Below are positions 1-11,242 of a stretch of 64,000 nucleotides of DNA, piece by piece. The stretch is from Cadophora sp. MPI-SDFR-AT-0126 (lineage: Eukaryota; Ascomycota; Leotiomycetes; Helotiales; Ploettnerulaceae): assembly GCA_020747065.1 (NCBI GenBank), contig JAGMVK010000001.1, positions 3,968,001 through 4,032,000 of the forward strand. Reading direction: 5' to 3'. Within the stretch, counting starts at the first letter, position 1. Each line of letters starts with the position of its first letter. Made by a program: the position numbers and the translations under genes. The notes under the pieces are model-generated. The model was not told the origin of the DNA and did not search any database. It was given only the letters and a program-made list of their open reading frames with translations.

Positions 1-284
1 ATAAGGATATATTATAACTAGTTTTAACTGAACTAGTCCAGTTTACGACGATGAAAACTGCAGTTTGTACTAGAAAACTAGTTGTTTCGGTAAATATCCG
101 GGATTATATATAAACTACGCTTGAAAAGGATAAGCCCCTAAGCAAAATTTTATCGGTACTCACAAATGGAAAACATGAGGATATACTTTTGCTTTTTCTA
201 GTATTAGCTCTACTACTACTATTGTGACGGCCTTGCCGTGGCAAAGCCTCTGGGCTGCCACTTGAGGCAGATGTCTAGGCAGCA

Positions 285-314
285 CCTCGTGACTCAACGC
301 CTCGTGACTCAACG
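285..314. repeat. 15-bp tandem duplication inside the hAT 5' region
   Basis: The 15-mer CCTCGTGACTCAACG occurs twice head to tail (285-299 and 300-314), upstream of the transposase frame. A third, weaker echo (GTCAGATGACT) follows. It may be a subterminal transposase-binding repeat or a simple replication duplication. Confidence 0.6.
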
Positions 315-495
315 TCAGATGACTAGGCAGTATCCTTTGACTCTAGGCACGTGCTTACTGCCCCTTATGTATATAGGATCCCCTAGATCCTCCGTAGGCC
401 TCTCTCCTTTCTTTCTTGGCTTTAGATCTTTGTCATTAGGAAGTCAATTAGATTAATCCTCCCTCAGTTTAGTTGCAGCCTTCCCAACTGCTAAT

Positions 496-2826
496 ATGTC
501 TTCTCGATAGCTAAACGCTAAATCCAAGGTACTCCCACGCCTTCAGCAGTCACGCCTACCTTTCAACCACCTAAGCACACACACCTCACTACCGCCACGT
601 TTTATATCCAGCTCCAGAAATAGCCCTACTCGGGGTTTATTGCCTACGGAGCCACTTGCTGAACTCGACTCCGCTTTATTCAACGATCTCCTCTAAGGAA
701 TGGACAATTCTCAAGGCTCGGTACTAGCTCTTGATACCTAATCATAGTCCTAAACTTCTTAATCCTCCAGGAAATCCAAAAGAAAGAGAACTTGTTGGGT
801 TTTTCGTCATATGAAAGGTACGGAAGATATGCAAACATTATTCTTTAACTAGGAGGGTAGGGAGGTCTGGCGCTGCAGATACTGCGATAATAAGGAGTAC
901 GTTATTAGTGGAGGGACTCTGAATATTGAAAAGCACTTATGGGAGAAGCATACTATTTTTGAGGAGGCTCCAATGGGGGCTAAGCTAAAGTCTCAGCAAC
1001 TCTCTATTTAGGAGTCTTTGGCTTCTGTAGAAGCGAATCTAACAAAACGCCGAAAGCTAGCTCAGGAGACTCTTGATGAGAAGCTATTAGATGGCGGAAC
1101 TGTTGAATCTCTCTTTGTTAAGTGGCTTGCATCAGACAACTAAGCACTTCGATTGGTAGATTGCCCCGAATTCCGCGTATTCCTGATATATCTGAATGCG
1201 AATATCAACGTACATCTCCCTAGCTCTTATACTACAGTTGGGGACTGGGTCCTCCGGCAGTACAATATCGAGAAGGAACGTATTCGCCAGCGGCTTCAGA
1301 GTTCTCGATCCAAGATCTACATCAGCTGTGATTTATGGACGTCACCTAACAGCTTAGCAATCCTTGGAGTTGTTGCTCACTACATTAGTGAGGATAATAT
1401 CCTGGAACACTCAGTACTGGCTACGAAGGAGATTCAAGGTAAACATGACGGGGAGAACTTAGCACCGGTCATTATCTAAGTTTTAGAGGATTGGGGCATC
1501 CTCTCTAAATGTGGATTCTTTGTAATGGATAATGCTAGTAATAACGATACGATGCTCCGATAATTCTCTCGTATCTTACGGGAGAATCATGATATTAAGT
1601 ACGATTATAAACTTCACCGGATCCGATGCTAAGGCTATATTATCAACCTTTCTGTACACTTATTTCTTTTTGTTACAGATTCCGAGAGCCTTGAAGACGA
1701 CACCCTTACTGCGACTGAGCAGAAGGAGGCATTGAAGGTTATTGAGGAGTGGAGAAAGAAAGGCCCCCTTGGAATGCTTCATAACTTTATCGTTTACCTT
1801 CAAGCTAGCGTTTAAAGGATGCAAGACTTCCTACGTCTATCTAAAGGCCGTAGGCCAGCCCGAGATAATACAACTAGGTGGAGTTCTTGGGCGAGATGCT
1901 TAAAAGTTGCTACTTTAAATCCTGTTTATGAAGCTATTGTAGTATACTTTGAGGAATATGCAGACGAAGAATGTAAACTGGATAAGCTGTTAGATGAGGA
2001 TTGGGAGCTTTTACGGTAAGTTGAGAAGTTCTTGGATTCTTTAGTATAAACAACGAAGGCTTTGGAGTCTAATGCTGTTACCTTGGATAAGGTATTGCCG
2101 GCTATAGACTTTATCTTGAAGAGATTTGAGGAGGGTAAGGCTCAATTCGCAGATCACCTATAGTTGAGTAAGATGTTTAACTCTGGGTGGAGTAAGATGA
2201 ATAAATATTACGAGATGACAGAAGATACACCTGCTTATATAGTAGCTTTGGTGTTGAATCCTAAGTGGAAGTGGTCTTATATTTATAAGAACTGGGACAA
2301 GAAATGGCATGCTAAATTAAAGCAGCTGTTAGATGAGTTATGGGAGCTTTATAAGCCCCAGAGCGTTACGGTCCCTCTCTTATCAATGCCCAGAACTACG
2401 AATGAGTTTCTATTATTCCTTGAGGAACAGGAAGCTACGGAGCAAGCACTGGAAGATGAGCTTGCACACTACCTCTCACAGCCAAAGATTAGTGTTCATG
2501 ATGCTCGTGCTTGGTGGATGGAGGAGACCCAGCAAAAGCTCTACCCTAATCTAAGCCAAATGGCACTTGATATTTTATCTATTCCTGCTATGTCAGCGGA
2601 GCCAGAGAGGCTTTTCTCAGCAACTAAGTTGATGATTACGGATCAAAGGAATTCGCTTGGCATGAGGATGATTGAGGCTCTGGCATGTCTAAAATCATGG
2701 TACAAGTTGAGGGATTGGGATAAGATTGAGAGGACGTTGTTTATTGGGCCTGTGGTGCTCCCTATGTATCCTACGGATGAAGATATTGAGGAAAAGGGGG
2801 GTGGTGTGGGACACATTAGGGTTTAG
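496..2826 (+). pseudogene. hAT transposase pseudogene with 16 nonsense codons
   Basis: One frame runs from ATG 496 to the stop ending at 2826 (777 codons counting the stop) without a visible frameshift. It has the hAT layout: a BED-type zinc finger at about 868-950 (WRCRYC, later H-x4-H), a DLWTS catalytic segment near 1330, a VMDNAS segment near 1520, and the C-terminal dimerisation block with AEPERLFSATK near 2600. The three acidic catalytic positions (D, D, E) survive. In-frame stops begin at 508, 694, 739, 745, 751, 760, 850, 1009, 1141, 1477, 1561, 1630, 1813, 2017, 2047 and 2161. All are TAA or TAG, none TGA, as expected if CAA/CAG glutamine codons were hit by C-to-T changes. No intron is needed, unlike the second hAT copy at 56.8-59.3 kb. 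Confidence 0.85.
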
Positions 2827-2965
2827 AAGCTAGGGCTAGGCAAAACTGCCAGTTTGTACTGGAACTTGAAGTTTATAAATAGTTCGTACGCTTAATAATC
2901 GCAAACTAGATCGTACAGAATTTATAACACCTCCAAACGGACTAGTTCCCTTAAAAATATCCAGT

Positions 2966-3587
2966 TTACGGACTGTCGAAACTACTGGCCGCACTGCACC
3001 TCTGTCCCCAATCACCCACCCAACCATACTTGCCACCATCTACCCAGGTCGTAGTGACATATGGAATGCAGAGCGCATCGTTTGAGGAGTAAAGGGTCAC
3101 GAAAGCTGCTTGTTGTTGATTGATCTGCTGGATTTGGAAGTCTCTGAAGCCGCCGGAACCAATGTAGCCGCCTCCGCCATTACCGATGATCTGCTCTGCA
3201 CAGTAGAGATAAATCAGCTTTCATTATTCAAAAATAATATCACGCAATTCCAAAACGTCGAAATGGTTCCATATGAAAAAGAAGAGATATTGAAGGAGAG
3301 GAGATCCAGCTCTGACAACTTACGGCTTTCGGTGTGCAGACGAATGCTATTTATACTCCCATCACCTGGAGGAAATCAGTACGACTATTCACATCTCTCT
3401 CACAACTGTTCGTCAACAGAACTCATGTTGAAATGATACAGTACATACCGCCCGATGGACCCTCCCCTCCATTCAAAGCAGCTCCCACACGCACAGTACA
3501 GATATTTGCTCTCTGCCCGGCGAAGAGCGAAGCTACGAATTGCAAGATGCTGATAGCGCCGCTGGTGGCTCCAATGACTGTAGCCAT
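2966..3587 (-). CDS. Small fungal protein of unknown function, probably 3'-truncated
   Basis: Three exons join in frame: 3587-3449, 3365-3324 and 3195-2966 (introns 83 and 128 nt, donors GTATGT and GTAAGT, acceptors CCAG and GCAG). The product is 136 residues. It begins with a hydrophobic stretch (about residues 4-24, membrane helix or signal anchor), followed by a Gly-rich middle (GGGGYIGSGGF) and a Trp/Asp-rich end (TTWVDG, VGDWGQRC). It resembles uncharacterised fungal proteins that, as I recall them, continue for some 50-70 residues with further Cys and Trp after the GDWG motif. Here the frame stops a few codons later, in sequence shared with the transposon end (CAGTTTACG). I infer that the hAT insertion removed the true 3' end. 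No function can be assigned. Confidence 0.6.
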
Positions 3588-5180
3588 GATTTCGTTTCAG
3601 TTTTGGAAAAGATCAATTGGATAATGCGTTAAGATATCCTTGATAAAGTTCGATAAACAATGATTGGAATCCGGAAATATCACGCTGTGGATCATACAGA
3701 AGTGAATCTGGAAGACTCCTCTGCTTAAGTATCTTAATTTCTAAGTGAACTTCCACCCGAGTCAGATATGCCGTGTCCACGAGCCGATGTCGTTGTTGAC
3801 TTGGCTTCGAAGGGACCAAATACCTATATCAGTTACCGAGCCGTGTTATCGTGAGACTGCGTGTCAGTGTTTGGTATCACGAAGAATCGCTTACGTTGGC
3901 TCCTTCCGTGCAAAGCCCGAGAGATGAAACATACGAGAGCAGCGGCCGCTGTTTGTGTCACACTGAAGGTGGTGAGATTTCTACTCGGTCGTCTGTTCAT
4001 ACTCACTTTAGTGATTGTTGTGCTGAGTTCTGGTGATTTGAAAGTCTAAAGCTGTGTCTTCACTGATCGACGCAAATATTTAGGCAAGACGTTGCAACTT
4101 TCTAGATTTTGCTTCCTGGTAGCGTATCATCAATTCAACTATTTCTTCTCCCTCCTGACGGTGCTTCCATCCACTATGAACTCATTCAGGTGCAGTCCCT
4201 CGTATGTCCTGTTTGGGATTCTGGTCCTGAAGTCTCATCTCATCGTGAGCTTTGCCAACACGCTCACATAGTCGGCACCTCCTCAATTCAAGTGCGCGGT
4301 TCGGCCGCCATACAATGAGGTTTTTTAGGCATTTTCCAGAACAAGATCCAAGCCTTCCGTATTCTGTCATATCTCAAATTGTTGCCTCGCAACTGCTGGC
4401 AGTATAGGTCTCAGGTGGGCTAATATTTGCTGGGCCAGCTGGTGTCGTTATTCGCCTAGCACGACTGTGGCAGGCTTTGCTTGCAACACAAACTCACCAT
4501 TCAGGAGGATCTATGTAGTCAAGACATGATAACTTAGCCCAAGATTGGAATCTTACGGATCAGTGGCGCCTGTGACGGGAACTGGTCGTAGGTCAAGCCA
4601 TATTGGGCTATACGAAGGAGTGCGTTGTGGCAGTGTTTGAAAACATTTTCAAAGCAGAATGCCTACTTCGCCGTTTTGTAATCTTCGCACTTACGCCATA
4701 CCCAAGTTTTTGTTGGTTGTAGAGCTCATTGGTGAATACCTGAAGCAAAGCCCGCCGGATAGTCTGACGATATCTAAGATAGAGAACATCACCTCTTTGA
4801 CACCATACCATTTTCCATGTTTGGCAAACGAGGGAGTCGTCCATCCTGGGTTTTATTTGGGAAAAACGGTAAGATCTCACGCGCACGAGCCTTGTTCACC
4901 TTCTACACTGATTTGCTGCGAAATATTCTAAATTGTTGAGAATATTCATTGCCTGAGTTTCGATATATAAAAACTCCTCGTACCTCCCAACTCAACAGTT
5001 CAATCCTCTCCCATACGGACCTTTCCTGTTCCAAAATTGCACTCTTCGAATCTCTGCACGACAATATTGATCAAAGCAAGCTCCTCTATTGTTGTCTCTC
5101 TACTGTCTGTCTTATCTGCTAATCTAGCTCAGTCACAACACCATTTCCGCGAAAGTCTTGGCAACCGAGCCGAATATGAG
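3588..5180. other. Intergenic, no gene recognised
   Basis: Open frames of 60-92 codons occur on both strands but none has a recognisable domain or splices into a longer product. The last 200 bases hold pyrimidine-rich stretches typical of a fungal promoter for the small secreted-protein gene at 5181. Confidence 0.4.
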
Positions 5181-5512
5181 ATGCAGCTGTCTCTCACGCT
5201 TCTGTTAGCCATGAGCTCTCTTGCCGTCGTACAAGCAGATATCTATGGTGTAAGTGTCTATCTGCAGTAATTCTCGGACGCTTGTTTTCCACTGACTTAC
5301 TCTTTAGGTCTGTTCCACCCAAACAAACCAGTGCCTGATTCCAGGCCTGATCATCAAGTGTGCCAACTTGTTTGGACCTGTAAGAACACCCTCAGAACTC
5401 CACCTTTACTATTAATTAACCTTCCTTTGTTTAGTGCCAACGAGACGGGGCGACATGCCGGTATTTCTTCGATATCTTCCAGAAGGTGTATTATGCGGAT
5501 TGTCAGGTTTGA
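5181..5512 (+). CDS. Small secreted six-cysteine protein (effector or antimicrobial-like candidate)
   Basis: Three small exons, 5181-5249, 5308-5379 and 5435-5512, are joined by introns of 58 and 55 nt, both phase 0, with GTAAGT/GTAAGA donors and TTTAG acceptors. The product is 72 residues. Residues 1-18 (MQLSLTLLLAMSSLAVVQ) form a clear signal peptide with an Ala-rich cleavage region before DIYG. The mature part of about 53 residues has six cysteines spaced C-x6-C-x8-C-x6-C-x6-C-x14-C, suited to three disulfides. An upstream ATG at 5176 is out of frame and closes at once, so 5181 is the likely start. No known family is recognised. Small size, secretion signal and even cysteine number are hallmarks of fungal effector or antimicrobial-type proteins, but that role is inference. 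Confidence 0.72.
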
Positions 5513-6266
5513 TTGGCTGCCAAGACTTCACTACCGGAAAGAGATTGGACTTAGTTCGTGAAGGAAGTCGATAGGACGCAAGATGTTGACTTTACTTACA
5601 CTCAAATCAAAAATTGATTCAATTCTCATCGGTTCCCGAACCCCCAAAAAAAACTTCATGTAGTGGCCAAACATTGCACTTCTAGCTTATCCAAAACATC
5701 AAAAAGGCTTTCAAATACACCCCTCCTGGCTCTTCACCTAGCTCCATGCAACATTCGATGCGCCTCTGCTACCGCGGACATCTTCCCATCGTCAGATCCT
5801 CTGTGATATTACCAATTCCTCTCCGATCTCAACAAAGCCCCTGTAATTCAACAGCGCCAAGAGAAGACCCCACTTCTCAACCGGCGTTCCAATTTTGAAA
5901 TGCCCTTGCTATACATCGTTGAACAGAAGACAATTGGTACAAGTACCGAAACAAGACCAAGACTGTCACATACGACCATAGACTGGAGAGAATGGGGCAT
6001 CCCGTCCGCTCTGCCAAACCCAAGCTTCAGATCGGTGGATTAGTAGTTGGGTGGGTGACCACCAGCGAATACCCACTGTTGTATGTTTTTGGCTTTTGCC
6101 AACCAAATCCATGCAGACAAGTGGAGATGCTAGCGAAAAAGAGCAGCCTTGAACGAAAAATAAATTGCTACCAGGTCATGCATGCCCTTTAGACTACAAG
6201 CTCATCCTCCATCTCCACATCCTGTCCAGAAACATCCGAGGCAAGTTCAGAATCATTTTCTGCATG
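5513..6266. other. Intergenic, convergent 3' regions
   Basis: This lies between the 3' ends of the secreted-protein gene (plus) and the Clr5/TPR gene (minus). Only short open frames are present, and I see no conserved feature beyond a homopolymer run near 5645. Confidence 0.4.
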
Positions 6267-9264
6267 TTACTGAGCTTTTCGCTCTTCCACTCGCTGCATC
6301 CAAGCTTGTAATATTTCTATGCATTCGCCAGGCTCATGGGTCCCATTCTCTTGTCTTGGGTCGATGCCGTCAATGGCTTCCTGGAAGTGCTGCAACGCCT
6401 TGTCATAAAAACCTTCATCGGCGAAGCCCATTCCGACCTCCCAACAGCTACCCAGAAATTTTTGAGCATATGCAGTCGACATCCAACGCTGTATCTTCTC
6501 GACACATCCGCGATATGCATCAGTACTCGGCTCCACGGTTTCTGCGTTGGTCACTCTCGTAATGGCCTGTTGGAAATGTACTATTGCTTCGTCGAATTGT
6601 TCATGCTCTACCAAATCGAATCCGATTTTTTCGCAGTTTTCCATTTCCTGATGAACCATAGTTGTTATCCATCTCCTCACTCTTTCGAGTGATTGTGTAT
6701 TGGAGCCTGGCACAATCTCTTTACCATTTCTCTCGGAAGCGATAAGTTCAGCTTCAATCCGCTGAAAGTGTGAAATCGCTTTCTCGAAAAGTCCTTTGCC
6801 CGCAAGATCGAAGCCCACAGCCTTGCATTGGTCCATCTTCACTATCGATATGCACCTTTTAATGCGCTCGATACCATGCGTCGCCGAATCATAAACAGGT
6901 CCACTACCAGAGTCCATCTGGACTTCAACAAGCTTCTCATTGTGCTGCTGAAAATGTAGAAGGGCCTCATCGAACTGCCCCTGATCCGCATTGCGGAACC
7001 CAATCGCCTTACAACTTTCCGTGTCCACATGAACTAGCCAACCTCGTATCTCCTCCACGTTCTCATTGGGAGCGTCATCTCCATCTTCATAAAGTAGCCC
7101 AATCTTGGATATGGCGTGCTCAAAATGCGAAACAGCTTCATCAAAAAGCCCTTCCTTCACATAGCACCTTCCCAGGTACCAGCAGCTACCCATAGAATAT
7201 TTGTGCTCAAGACCATATATCTCAACATACAAAACATATGTTTTCTTGTTCCAAAATTTAGCTTCACTCCAACGGCCGGTCTGCTCTGCGATCGTCGCCA
7301 GCTCGCGCATAATGACCGCTCGGTGGTAAGGAACTAGCAAAGCTTCTTGGTGGTGAAGTAAATCCTGCAAGATCTTCTCGCTTTCAAGTATGCGACCTTG
7401 AAACCTCAATAGTCGCGCCAGCTCGAAGTTGTACAAGATAGATCTCCTGTCCTCAATCGCGATCAAGTCTGGGAATACTTTGTTGATTTGTTGGAGCAAA
7501 TTCTCGGCCTCAAGCAATCTATCGGTTTCATTGGATATAATTACGAGATCAACCTGCCGTTCGAAAGCATCCATTCTATCGGTTACGCCAGACAGACAGT
7601 ACCCAGGAACTTGAGGTCCAAGATGTTGGATTATGCGAATTAGCTTTTCGCTTTGAGAATGAAAGTTTCTTCGCAACAGACAATCAGCCAACATCCGAAG
7701 AGTCACCACGCCCTGCCTACTTGTTATTCCAAACTTGCTCAGTCGTATCTGCAAGAGTTCTCGAAATATTGCCTCTTCTTCTAGCACTTCACCGAAGCTG
7801 CCATGTAGAAAGGCTTGTGTTTCTCGAGAACTGATCAATATATCACTATCGGGAAAGAGAGCCAATATCGTCTCTTGTACATGTTGGTGAAGATTCCGAA
7901 GCTCGGCTAAATTTCCCTGTTTGAGAAGGCATATAATCACGCTTAAGCAAGCTATCAAGGTCTGACCCGGATTCAGGTGACGAAAGCGTTCATGCTTCTT
8001 CAATCTTATGATTCGACGATACCAAGGTAATGCCATATGGTAATCATATAAATTGCAGTAACGATTCCCTATCAACAGCATGCTATCAGCGAGATCGATG
8101 ATATCGACAGGCTTCATCTTGCTCCATCTACGCATCTTGGCCATGCAGTCGTCCTCAGAAAATCGCGGCAGTCTGCCTGATATTGAGTATTCGTAGGATG
8201 ACGCCTTGGCGTTCGCTGCTGGTTTGGGAAATGGAGACAGTCCAATACTTGGTCCGTTTTGGCTCGTCCACAGAGGTATGACCGCAGAATTTTGTTTGCG
8301 AGCGAAAACATTAGATCTCGCGATGGCAGTTGATATGGAGGGGTCGACATCCTCGTGTTGCAAGTCCAATTCTGGACTCATTTCCAGCTCCTCGAGGGCA
8401 GCTTCGACGTCCAGACCACTTGTTGGGGAGTCAAGTGAAAATGGTTCGCATTCGAACAGGCTCAAAGCTCCCAACAGTCCAGTGAGGCGTGGCGATCCAA
8501 TAATGTCGACCAATTCCCAATTGAACGAGGTTCTGTTTCCGTCTGCTGTCATATGGCCGTTCGCTGGATCAACGTCCATATTCGTAGCATCTGTTTCAGT
8601 CGAAATCCATCCAGCTGCCCAAGAACTTCCAGAATTGCTCGATCCATTGTCGTCGGTAATCTTGACGGCGGAGACTATAGCCTGTCAGTACGTGTTCAAG
8701 TCAAAATGCCATAGGTCTTGATGGGAGCATACTTGAAGTTTCGTCAACAACCTCGCTATTCACCTGTTGACTCTGCAGCATAACTCCACTCTGCTTACTC
8801 CATCGCTCAATTTTTGCTTGATCAAGCTTACGTCCCCGAATCGTCGTGGTCTCGAAAACATTCTGCCTCTTTACGGACGCAATGACCGACAGCCTCTCAG
8901 CTTTCTTGGTGTTTTTCTCCAAGCCCCATTCCGATATCTTTCGATTGAATTGACGTTTCCTGAAGTCGTTCATCAGTATGCTGCAGAAATGTACGAAATA
9001 TTTGACCTACGTTGGTGCGAAATCGCATTCCTTGACGATATGTTTCGTGACAGCCTTCCGGGTCATACTCTCGTCAAGGTACAGGCGACGAATGAGGGGC
9101 TTCAGCGTCTCCCATTGTTCCTTCGAAATTTCTTTCCGTCTGGGATTAGTTGGAAACCCCGATTGTGATTGTACTTCGTTGACGTGGCTAACGAGGTGAA
9201 TTTCGCCGTCCAGGTCCATCTCCGGAGGCAAGGCTGACGGGGACAAGGTATCATCATCACCCAT
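6267..9264 (-). CDS. Clr5-domain protein with C-terminal TPR-like repeats
   Basis: Exons 9264-9011, 8959-8733 and 8674-6267 give 962 residues (introns 51 and 58 nt; donors GTAGGT and GTATGC, acceptors TTCAG and TATAG). The start MGDDDT is chosen because the Clr5 domain (about residues 47-103; WETLKPLIRRLYLDESMT, ending SEWGLEKN) follows it directly. The frame is open upstream to 9675, so a longer N-terminus is possible. The central and C-terminal parts are rich in TPR-like helical pairs, with repeated FDEAxxHFQ segments in the last 300 residues. Fungal Clr5 domains occur at the N-terminus of many uncharacterised, often nuclear, proteins; fission yeast Clr5 acts in heterochromatic silencing. 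TPR repeats suggest protein-protein scaffolding. The specific role is unknown. Confidence 0.8.
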
Positions 9265-10704
9265 CTTTGGCGATCCTTTCAGCGCGAACAGTTGTCTCGA
9301 CAGTTTGAACCAAGTATGGCAATTTTGAGACACAGCTTCAATCGAAATTTGGGTATTCAAAATGGGTTGAATAAAGCTGCGAGGAAGAGCTGCTTCTGGC
9401 TCTAGGAGCCGGGGAAGATAAGGTAAAACTGCAGGCCACACGGCATCAAGGCACCACACCTCATAGTTTAGCGATTCGCCCAGCCCAGCTTGTCGTACCA
9501 AAAGTCCCCCACAGCCAGGTGCTGTGGTAGCGTGCATGAGTCCGACTGCCGCAAACCAATCAACAAAAGTCCCCAGCATGGAAGCATGCAGTCTTGCTGG
9601 CGAGGCTGAATCCCATCGAATCAGAGCCAACCACTGAAGATCTCGAACCATGGGGCGATCTAGTTGACGCAGCAAATAGCAGTCGTGCGTCCCTGACCTT
9701 GCTCTTTACCTTGAAAGGTTAATGAGAGGCTCCGGGTGGGGGGTGTTTATGTGTCCGTCCATTCTGTGCAACACCTCCTCGAGCACTCACCGCAGACAGA
9801 ATTAATCCCACGGCGGCTTTGAAGCGAAAGGGAATTGTGTGGCTTGACGAAAGTCCCCAACATGCAGTCTAGCCACATTGCGAGAACTAGTGACCGTTGC
9901 TGTCCGCACCTCGTCAGGCGACCCGGCTCTACTTCTACGCCCAGAGCCGTGGGCTTGAGATCTCAGCTTGCGGTCCAAGCAAATTGACTAGGATCAGCCA
10001 ATCATGATTGAGTTCAAAAGTCCCCAGCATAGGCAAGGCTGTCGAAAATAAAGTGCCAGTGATATTGGAGACTTCGGAGCCCATGTACCTGCATCGCGCC
10101 TCCAACTCCTTCTTCTTTTGGTAGCCTTACATGTCGAGAGACATCGAGAATTGATCTCATTCGGAGAATATTTCCCAGAAGTCCCCTACACCAAATTCGT
10201 GATTTGATTTTGTCGGTTTCTTGTCCCTGTGGCTAGTCGATGTTCCTTGCACAGCTGTGCACATTTTGAGCTGAACCATGAGGTCGGGATGATGTACAGT
10301 ACCAAATATCAAGATACCGGACGACATCCTAGCCAGTGAGCGTCCTGCATCTGAGCCAGAAAGTCCCCTACATAAAGTCCCCTACAGCAGAATGTCTCTC
10401 AATGACCCCGAACAATGACGATGCTTGACGATGATCCGAAAGTCCCCTACAGCAAGCTGTATATTGGGAGCAAGCGAACTAGCAGCGTGGACTCAAGGCA
10501 ATTTCGCACCACGACACGCTCATCCCCTTCTCATCAGAGCTGGCCCTGGGTTCAACGTGAAGAGTTATAAAGCTGTCCCTTCCGGCACTTCAGACATCAT
10601 GAATACTTCATCGAGTCGAACTTCATTGACACTCCAATCTGTCACCTAACTGAGAGCTCATTTTCCGCAAAGATCAGAGCATAGCCATCATCACCAATAC
10701 TACA
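9265..10704. other. Divergent intergenic region between the Clr5/TPR gene and a small plus-strand gene
   Basis: About 1.4 kb with no supported gene. A minus-strand open frame reaches 9675 but has no recognisable domain and is read as leader of the Clr5 gene. The stretch is marked by eight copies of a 12-bp motif, listed separately. Confidence 0.5.
9502..10451 (+). repeat. Eight copies of a 12-bp motif AAGTCCCCNRCA in one orientation
   Basis: AAGTCCCC begins at 9502, 9567, 9851, 10018, 10179, 10361, 10375 and 10440. Every copy is followed by N-(A/G)-C-A. The last four read TACA, giving AAGTCCCCTACA, and the others read CACA, AGCA, AACA and AGCA. Six copies have A just upstream. Spacing is irregular (14 to 284 bp). 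The reverse complement of the last four copies contains AGGGG, the core of the fungal stress-response element. One function could be as a regulatory array upstream of the Clr5/TPR gene, but this is inference. Confidence 0.75.
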
Positions 10705-11242
10705 ATGGCCAACAGCTTCCAAGACCCAGGATCACAACAGACTGATACCTCGGTCAGCAATAAAGTATGTTCTTCCAGCAGCCCCTCTGCACTCCTGCCC
10801 TGCTACCCTTGTTCTTGACCTCTCTCGCAATTCCCTGCCCAGAACTGACCAAATCCTCAAGCCCAAGAAACACACCATCATCCCCCGCACCTGGCCACAG
10901 CACCACACTTCCTCCAACACCAATTTCTCCGCCCAAAACCAAAACCAAACTCCAACCGCAAGCTCTACCACCTCAAGCGCCATCACCCAGTACAGCAATA
11001 CAACGCACCACCATCACAACAACACCAACAACCTCCCAACACCCATGGCCCGCTGGCTCGCCGAGTCCCAACAAGAAACTCCCTACAACACAATCCACAG
11101 CGTCGAAAACAGCGCACATCCAGGACAAAATTCTCATCTCCATGGAGGCGAGAGGATGGAGCGAGGCAATGGCTGGAATGAGAGGAGCGCCGAAGACAAT
11201 TGGAGCATGGAGAGGAATGAGCAGTCTGAGAGGTGGGCATGA
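10705..11242 (+). CDS. Small low-complexity protein of unknown function
   Basis: Two exons, 10705-10764 and 10862-11242, are joined by a 97-nt intron (donor GTATGT, branch CTGAC, acceptor TCAAG) and encode 146 residues. The N-terminal part is rich in Gln, Asn, Ser, Thr and Pro, with a short His run in the middle (residues about 60-75). The C-terminal part is charged, with repeated Glu/Arg/Asn and MER/MSMER-like segments and several Trp. No signal peptide, membrane helix or known domain was seen. The composition suggests a disordered protein. The gene model is supported mainly by the clean splice junction that links a good ATG context (TACAATGG) to the long downstream frame. Confidence 0.5.

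Larger units (their letters stand above)
1..2967 (+). mobile_element. hAT-type DNA transposon, inactivated
   Basis: The element carries a decayed hAT transposase frame (496-2826) flanked by AT-rich ends. A perfect 10-bp inverted pair, GAACTAGTCC at 30-39 and its reverse complement at 2939-2948, could be terminal or subterminal repeat. A near-identical direct pair around AGTTTGTACT lies at about 54-75 and 2842-2864, like hAT subterminal repeats. The left end may lie outside the window and no 8-bp target duplication could be fixed, so the borders are approximate. The right end seems to fall near 2940-2970, exactly where the neighbouring minus-strand gene ends abruptly. Confidence 0.7.

Noticed and set aside
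496..2826. UAR codons read as glutamine (alternative genetic code) in the transposase
   Set aside because: Well-supported genes in the same window end at TAA or TAG (for example the zinc-knuckle gene at 32781-32783 and the ankyrin gene), so the standard code applies; mutation of CAA/CAG is the simpler explanation.
9265..9675. N-terminal extension of the Clr5/TPR protein (start at 9675)
   Set aside because: The frame is open, but the text lacks conserved features and two of the repeated AAGTCCCC motifs lie inside it, as in the clearly non-coding sequence beyond; the start at 9264, close to the Clr5 domain, is preferred.
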